DNA of 32,838 bases from NCBI GenBank assembly GCA_025964715.1, contig JAOPYH010000351.1, forward strand, positions 1 through 32,838, in the 5' to 3' direction. Shown piece by piece: positions 28,730-32,838 of this stretch (position 1 is the stretch's first letter; the number at the start of each line of letters is the position of its first letter). The notes beneath the pieces are model-generated. The model searched no databases and was not told the origin of the DNA. It saw only the letters and a list, made by a program, of their open reading frames with translations. The translations under genes and the position numbers were made by a program. This DNA is from Streptosporangiaceae bacterium. GTDB lineage: Bacteria; Actinomycetota; Actinomycetes; Streptosporangiales; Streptosporangiaceae.

Positions 28730-28990
28730 CTATCCGTGCGTGACGACGGTCAGCGTGATCTTGTGTAGGCGCATCTTCTCGAAGCCGTAGCGGCAGATCG
28801 TCCGCATTGCGTCGGTGGCGCCGCGTCCCTAGTACTCCTTCTCACCGAGATAGATATCGAGCGCGGCGCATCCGGTCTCCGGCTCGGCGTCGCGCAATCG
28901 GACCAGTCCGATGAGCTTTGTGTGAGTGAGGACCTCGACCCCGTAGAGCACGTCGCCGTACGCATTGCGCGGCCGCTCCTCCATGATCCG
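28730..28990 (-). pseudogene. broken GNAT acetyltransferase gene
   Basis: The minus strand encodes YGVEVLTHTKLIGLVRLRD, then LDIYLGEKEY, then a TAG at 28829-28831, then in the same frame GRGATDAMRTICRYGFEKMR, LHKITLTVV and a second stop at 28730-28732. In GNAT proteins KEY is normally followed by WGRG, so the TAG stands exactly where a tryptophan codon (TGG) is expected. The N-terminal strand-helix of the fold and the C-terminal part (NERA.LYEKLGF) are absent. The gene is therefore interrupted and truncated. Its 5' side runs into the upstream region of the divergent nitroreductase gene. Confidence 0.82.
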
Positions 28991-29109
28991 GACGCAGGTG
29001 CAGGCCGATGGGACACTGTCGCGGACCGGGCCACCGCGGTAGCGCGAATCGCGGGCGGGTACGTCCGGCAGTGGAGCACGTCGACTTCGTTTCGAGCAGG
29101 GAGAGGCCA

Positions 29110-29625
29110 ATGGAGACCTGGGACACGATCAGGTCCCGCAGGGACGTGCGCGAGTTCGAGGATCGGCCGATTCCGCGAGAGCACCTGAACCAGGTTCTCG
29201 AAGCCGGCCGCCGCGCGCCATCTTCGCAGAATTGGCAGCCGTGGGACTTCGTGGTCGTCACCGACCGGGACCAGCTGACGGAACTGGCGGGAGTCTGGCA
29301 GGGCGCGCGCTACGTGGCCGGCTCCGCCGCGACGATCGCGCTCATCGCACCCACACCGGGTGACGAGCGGCAGCGGGACGCGCTTCACTACGACCTCGGC
29401 CAGGCGACGATGAGCATGATGCTGGCCGCCGCCGATCTGGGCGTCGGGAGCGGCCACGCGGCAGTGGCCGACCAGCAGCTCGCGCGGCAGATTCTGGGAT
29501 TCCCGGCTGAGAGGATCTGCGCCTATCTGATCGCGCTCGGCTACCCCGCCGACCGCCCACTGCGGCCGATCGAGCGGCCCGACCGCAGGCCGTTCGAGGA
29601 CGTGGTTCATTGGGGCCGCTGGTAG
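29110..29625 (+). CDS. nitroreductase family protein
   Basis: 171 residues of the FMN-dependent nitroreductase fold. The N-terminal FMN phosphate-binding segment is IRSRRDVREFEDRPI, followed by LEAGRRAPSSQNWQPWDFVV, LGQATMSMMLAAADLGVGSG and the C-terminal ALGYPADRP. Such dimeric enzymes reduce nitro groups, quinones or flavins with NAD(P)H. The physiological substrate is unknown. GGGAGAGG just before the ATG at 29110 sets the start. It precedes the CNNM gene pair by about 180 bases; a possible promoter for the latter lies between. Confidence 0.88.
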   Translation: METWDTIRSRRDVREFEDRPIPREHLNQVLEAGRRAPSSQNWQPWDFVVVTDRDQLTELAGVWQGARYVAGSAATIALIAPTPGDERQRDALHYDLGQATMSMMLAAADLGVGSGHAAVADQQLARQILGFPAERICAYLIALGYPADRPLRPIERPDRRPFEDVVHWGRW

Positions 29626-29714
29626 CAAAGGCGTCAAGATCATGCGGCGACGATCCGCGGTGTCAAACTTTCGCTGATCATGAACTATCTTCGGTTGCAG
29701 GGGCCGTTTCCCCC

Positions 29715-29807
29715 ATGCCAGTCGAGAGAGGTACGACGTTGCCGTCCGAAGATCCGGACCCCCATCATCCCAGCCAGCGCCTGTTCCTGAGTGAGGGCGC
29801 ACGATGA
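29715..29807 (+). CDS. candidate Mg2+-responsive leader peptide
   Basis: A 30-codon frame from ATG 29715 (or 22 codons from TTG 29739, which follows GAGAGAGG by seven bases) ends in a TGA that overlaps the ATG of the CNNM gene (ATGA, 29804-29807). The shorter form would begin MPSEDPDPHHPSQRLFL. Alternating acidic residues and prolines recall the enterobacterial leader peptide MgtL (MEPDPTP...), in which such a stretch destabilises ribosomes when Mg2+ is low and so switches on the Mg2+ transporter MgtA. Here the downstream gene is also a putative Mg2+ transporter. TATCTT at 29686-29691 is a possible -10 box about 24 bases upstream of the ATG. The frame and overlap are seen directly; the regulatory role is inference. 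Confidence 0.5.
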   Translation: MPVERGTTLPSEDPDPHHPSQRLFLSEGAR

Positions 29808-31174
29808 ACGTCGCGCTCGGTCTGCTCGCCGTCATCGTATTGACCGCGGCGACCGGTTATTTCGTAGCCCAGGAGTTCGCCTTCGTCACCGCCGACCGGC
29901 TGGCACTGCAAGAGCAGGCCGCCGCCGGTGACCGGAAGGCCGCACGCGCCATACGGGTCATGCAGCGGCTTTCGTTCATGCTCTCCGGCGCGCAACTGGG
30001 GATCACAGTCACCACGCTGGTGGTCGGCTTCATCGCCAAGCCCGCGCTAGCGGAGGTGATCGCGCCGCTGCTCGGCGCCGCCGGGGTCCCCGCGGCGGCG
30101 GTCGGCGGTGTCGCGCTCGCCCTCGGATTCGCCCTCGCGACGGTGGTCCAGATGGTGCTCGGTGAGCTGGTGCCGAAGAACCTGGCACTCGCCGGGCCGG
30201 AACCGCTCGCCCGCGCACTGGCCTCGTCCACGCTCGTCTACATGACGCTGGCCAGACCCGTCATCCGGCTGTTCGACGCGGCCGCGAACCGGCTGCTCCG
30301 GGCGGTCGGCATCGAGCCGGTCGAGGAGCTGCACCACGGCGCCACACTCGAGGAGCTGGGTCACATCATCGGCGAGTCCGAGGCGCACCTCGCCGACGAT
30401 CACGCCGCCCTCCTCGGGCGGGCGCTGCTCTTCTCCGACCGCACCGCCGACGAGGTGATGATCCCCCGCGTCGACGTCGTCACCGTCCCGGGGAGCGCGT
30501 CGGCGGACAGCCTCAGCGAGCTCATCGCCGAGCACGGACACTCCAACTACCCCGTCCTGGGCGAGCGGGTCGACGACCTGATCGGCCTCGTCGGGCTGCG
30601 CGAGCTGGTCCCCCTGGATCCGCGCAAGGCGGCACGGACCCCCTTGCGGGAGCTCGCCCGTCCGGCCCTGATGGTGCCGTCCTCGCTGGCGCTGCCCAAC
30701 GTCGTCGCGCAGATGCAGGCCCGCGGCCTGGAGACCGCCTGTGTGATGGACGAGTACGGCGGCTTCGCCGGCCTGGTCACCTGGGAGGACATCGCCGAGG
30801 AGCTCGTCGGCGAGATCTCCGATGAAAACGATGCCGAGGACGAGCCGCTGGCCACGCGACAGGAGGACTGGTGGCTCACCGACGCCGGGCTGCGGGTGGA
30901 CGAGGTGAGCGACCTGACCGGGATCGAGCTGCCCGAAGGCGACTACGACACGGTGGGGGGCCTGCTGCTGGAGCGCCTCGGCCGCGTGGCCGAGCCCGGG
31001 GATTCGGTCGCTGTCGAGCTCGCCGCCGGCGGGCCGGAGGCCGGTCGGCGACGGGTCGACATCGAGGTTCTGACCATCGAGCGGCACGTACCCGAGCAGA
31101 TCAGGTTGCGGACCGTCGCGGAGCCCTGGCGAGTGGGCCGGCACACCGGTGACGGTCAGGGGGGCACCAGGTGA
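29804..31174 (+). CDS. CNNM/CorC-family membrane protein (Mg2+ transporter type, MpfA-like)
   Basis: 456 residues. The DUF21/CNNM membrane domain covers about 1-195, with ATGYFVAQEFAFVTADR at the start, SGAQLGITVTTLVVGF, and the conserved GELVPKNLAL. A tandem CBS pair follows at about 215-340 (VMIPRVDVVTVP, HSNYPVLGE, VMDEYGGFAGLVTWEDIAEE). A CorC_HlyC domain covers about 355-440 (GIELPEGDYDTVGGLLLERL). Bacterial homologues (CorB, CorC, MpfA) export or exchange Mg2+, with the CBS pair binding ATP-Mg. GAGGGCG precedes the ATG, which overlaps the stop of the leader ORF. Its own stop overlaps the start of the next gene by four bases, so leader and both transporters are one coupled unit. Confidence 0.92.
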   Translation: MNVALGLLAVIVLTAATGYFVAQEFAFVTADRLALQEQAAAGDRKAARAIRVMQRLSFMLSGAQLGITVTTLVVGFIAKPALAEVIAPLLGAAGVPAAAVGGVALALGFALATVVQMVLGELVPKNLALAGPEPLARALASSTLVYMTLARPVIRLFDAAANRLLRAVGIEPVEELHHGATLEELGHIIGESEAHLADDHAALLGRALLFSDRTADEVMIPRVDVVTVPGSASADSLSELIAEHGHSNYPVLGERVDDLIGLVGLRELVPLDPRKAARTPLRELARPALMVPSSLALPNVVAQMQARGLETACVMDEYGGFAGLVTWEDIAEELVGEISDENDAEDEPLATRQEDWWLTDAGLRVDEVSDLTGIELPEGDYDTVGGLLLERLGRVAEPGDSVAVELAAGGPEAGRRRVDIEVLTIERHVPEQIRLRTVAEPWRVGRHTGDGQGGTR

Positions 31175-32202
31175 ACCTGCCCGTGGGGATCACCCTCACC
31201 GTCCTGCTGCTGGCCGGCAACGGGTTCTTCGTCGCCGCGGAGTTCGCGCTCATCGCCGCGAGACGAGGCCGGCTGGAGAGGGCCGCCGCCGAGGGCGACC
31301 GGGCGGCCGCGGCCGCCGTGGCCGGCATCCGCGAGCTGTCCCTCATGCTGGCGGGCGCGCAGCTCGGCATCACGATGTGCTCGCTCGGGCTCGGCCTGGT
31401 GTCCGAACCGGTCATCGCCGGGACGGTGATCCCGCCCTTCCACGCCATAGGGCTCCCGGACACCGCCGCACACGCGGTGGCCTTCGTGATCGCGTTGTCC
31501 CTGGTGACCTTCCTCCACATGGTCATCGGTGAGATGGCGCCGAAGTCCTGGGCCATCGCGCACCCGGAGCGTTCCGCGATGCTGCTGGCGCCGGCGTTCA
31601 GGGCCTTCACCCGGCTCGTACGTCCCGCGCTCGCCGCCCTCAACGGGATCAGCAACCTGCTGCTGCGCCTGATCGGCGTGCATCCCCGCGGCCAGGCGAA
31701 CACCTCAAGGACGCCCGAGCAACTGCACCATCTGGTCGAGGAGTCCCGCAGGCTCGGCCTCATCGACGAGACCGACCGCAACCTGCTGAGCCGCGCGCTC
31801 CGGGCGCCGGAGGCTGCGCTGGCCGGGCTCGTGACGCCGGCGGCGGACATCGTCGCCGTCCCACCGACCGCCGGACCACAGGCCGTGATCGACACCGCGG
31901 CGCGGACCGGACGTAACCGCATCCTGCTCCGCGACGGGCCCGACAGCACACCCACCGGCATGGTGCACGTGCGGGAGGCCTATCTGGCGCGAGCCGCGGG
32001 GCGCTCCTCCACAGCTGCGGAGCTGGCGCACCTGGTGCCGACGCTCAGCCTGGACACGCACGTGGCGGCCGCGGTCGCGACCCTGCGGGCCGAGCACAGC
32101 CAGCTCGGCCTCGTCCACGCGGCGGACGGCCGGCTGATCGGGCTGATCAGCCTCGACGGCCTTCTGGCGACGCTACTCACACCGGCCTCAACCGGGGCCT
32201 GA
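31171..32202 (+). CDS. second CNNM-family membrane protein, without CorC_HlyC domain
   Basis: 343 residues, paralogous to the preceding protein. The membrane domain is at about 1-190 (NGFFVAAEFALIAARRGRLE, AGAQLGITMCSLGLG, HMVIGEMAPKSWAIAHPE). A CBS-pair region follows at about 205-335, less conserved, and the chain ends without the CorC_HlyC domain. GTG at 31171 overlaps the TGA of the first gene (GTGA). Paired CNNM genes are common in actinobacteria, and the two products probably form a heterodimer, with CBS and C-terminal parts supplied mainly by the first. A hairpin terminator follows five bases after the stop. Confidence 0.9.
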   Translation: MNLPVGITLTVLLLAGNGFFVAAEFALIAARRGRLERAAAEGDRAAAAAVAGIRELSLMLAGAQLGITMCSLGLGLVSEPVIAGTVIPPFHAIGLPDTAAHAVAFVIALSLVTFLHMVIGEMAPKSWAIAHPERSAMLLAPAFRAFTRLVRPALAALNGISNLLLRLIGVHPRGQANTSRTPEQLHHLVEESRRLGLIDETDRNLLSRALRAPEAALAGLVTPAADIVAVPPTAGPQAVIDTAARTGRNRILLRDGPDSTPTGMVHVREAYLARAAGRSSTAAELAHLVPTLSLDTHVAAAVATLRAEHSQLGLVHAADGRLIGLISLDGLLATLLTPASTGA

Positions 32203-32206
32203 CATC

Positions 32207-32245
32207 CGAAAGGCGCCTCCCACCGCGCCGGGGAGGCGCCTTTCG
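32207..32245. terminator. bidirectional hairpin terminator
   Basis: A perfect 15-bp stem (CGAAAGGCGCCTCCC at 32207-32221 with GGGAGGCGCCTTTCG at 32231-32245) around nine bases lies between the convergent CNNM and terD genes. Confidence 0.85.
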
Positions 32246-32278
32246 CACCGCGCGGCCGTCACCGGCGCGGCGGCCGCG

Positions 32279-32838
32279 TCAGGTCGTGACGCCGAAGTCG
32301 GCGGCGATCCCGGCCAGCCCGGAGGCATAGCCCTGTCCGACCGCGCGGAACTTCCACTCCGCGCCGTTGCGATAGAGCTCGCCGAAGACCATCGCGGTCT
32401 CCGTCGAGGCATCCTCGGTCAGGTCATAGCGGGCGAGCTCGGAGCTGTCGGCCTGGTTGACCACGCGGATGAACGCGTTGCGAACCTGACCGAAGTTCTG
32501 GGTGCGAGAGTCGGCGTCATAGATCGACACCGGGAAGACGATTTTGGACACCTCGGCCGGGACGGTCGCGAGGTTGACCTTGATCTGCTCGTCATCGCCT
32601 TCCCCCTCACCGGTGAGGTTGTCACCGGTGTGCTCCACCGCGCCTTCGGGGCTCCTCAGATTGTTGAAGAACACGAAGTGCTTGTCCGAGACGACCTTGC
32701 CCGCGTCCGTGCACAGCAGGGCGCTGGCGTCGAGGTCGAAGTCGCTCCCTGTGGTGGTGCGCACATCCCAGCCCAGACCCACCACCACGGCGGTCAGCCC
32801 CGGCGCCTCCTTGGTCAGCGAGACATTCCCGCCCTTGG
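32279..32838 (-). CDS. terD: TerD-family protein (5' end beyond window)
   Basis: About 186 residues are visible; the open frame continues past the window edge, and comparison with the 191-192-residue family suggests only about six residues are missing. It starts inside [14 protein letters not shown]. The TerD hallmark segments [40 protein letters not shown] and [11 protein letters not shown] contain the acidic residues that bind calcium in this family. TerD proteins belong to tellurite-resistance and stress-response (ter) clusters and are often multicopy in actinobacteria. The stop at 32279 lies 34 bases from the hairpin shared with the CNNM gene. Confidence 0.93.
   Translation of the reverse strand, partial: KGGNVSLTKEAPGLTAVVVGLGWDVRTTTGSDFDLDASALLCTDAGKVVSDKHFVFFNNLRSPEGAVEHTGDNLTGEGEGDDEQIKVNLATVPAEVSKIVFPVSIYDADSRTQNFGQVRNAFIRVVNQADSSELARYDLTEDASTETAMVFGELYRNGAEWKFRAVGQGYASGLAGIAADFGVTT

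Noticed and set aside
28584..28790. Plus-strand 68-codon open frame
   Set aside because: Runs antisense to the GNAT pseudogene, has no ribosome site or family resemblance.
27823..29109. Integrated element at the 3' end of tRNA-Pro
   Set aside because: No integrase gene and no repeat of the tRNA 3' end downstream; a broken GNAT gene alone is not enough.
29626..29803. M-box type Mg2+ riboswitch before the CNNM gene
   Set aside because: The leader is short, and I could not find the conserved M-box segments or a terminator hairpin.

Overview
The window is about 33 kb of GC-rich (about 70%) actinobacterial chromosome. This is supported by dense coding with G/C-ending codons, GTG starts and possible leaderless starts. 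The gene content fits as well: a DUF222/HNH endonuclease, a HelR/HelD-type RNA polymerase motor, an F420-dependent-type oxidoreductase, a class II DAHP synthase, TerD and RlmA-type methyltransferase genes. The mix suggests a filamentous actinomycete (Streptosporangiales/Thermomonosporaceae-like); this placement is inference.

Layout. 1-80: tail of a plus-strand gene. 384-4443: housekeeping block with an rRNA methyltransferase and thioredoxin (minus), a group 2 sigma factor and DAHP synthase (plus). 4468-12415: a signalling locus. On the minus strand lie a SpoIIE-type phosphatase with its own ATPase domain, a STAS antagonist and an RsbW-like ATPase. Divergent from them, 81 bp away, are a 1386-residue soluble poly-HAMP hybrid histidine kinase and a response regulator without a DNA-binding domain. 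12527-16897: gltX, a mycothiol-dependent maleylpyruvate isomerase-like protein, Nudix, HAD-like and PfkB-kinase genes. 17008-19958: a secreted RlpA-like protein with a long structured leader, divergent from a permease plus TIGR03943 pair of the type linked to metal homeostasis. 20089-25556: amidohydrolase, a GNAT remnant, a DUF222-HNH endonuclease with a strong internal strand-composition reversal, a three-domain nucleotide pyrophosphohydrolase fusion, a DDN-type oxidoreductase and an unknown protein. 25720-29625: HelR-like motor, tRNA-Pro(GGG), Nudix, a broken GNAT gene, a nitroreductase. 29715-32202: a short acidic/proline leader ORF overlapping a pair of CNNM/CorC-type membrane proteins. 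32279-end: terD, 5' end outside the window.

The most promising points are (i) the leader peptide (SEDPDPHHP core) overlapping the start of a putative Mg2+ transporter gene, reminiscent of the Mg2+-sensing leader peptide MgtL; (ii) the G/T-to-A/C reversal along the HNH gene; (iii) the MazG-MazG-Nudix fusion; and (iv) the poly-HAMP kinase beside a partner-switching module. All functions are assigned by reading the sequence; no database search was run.
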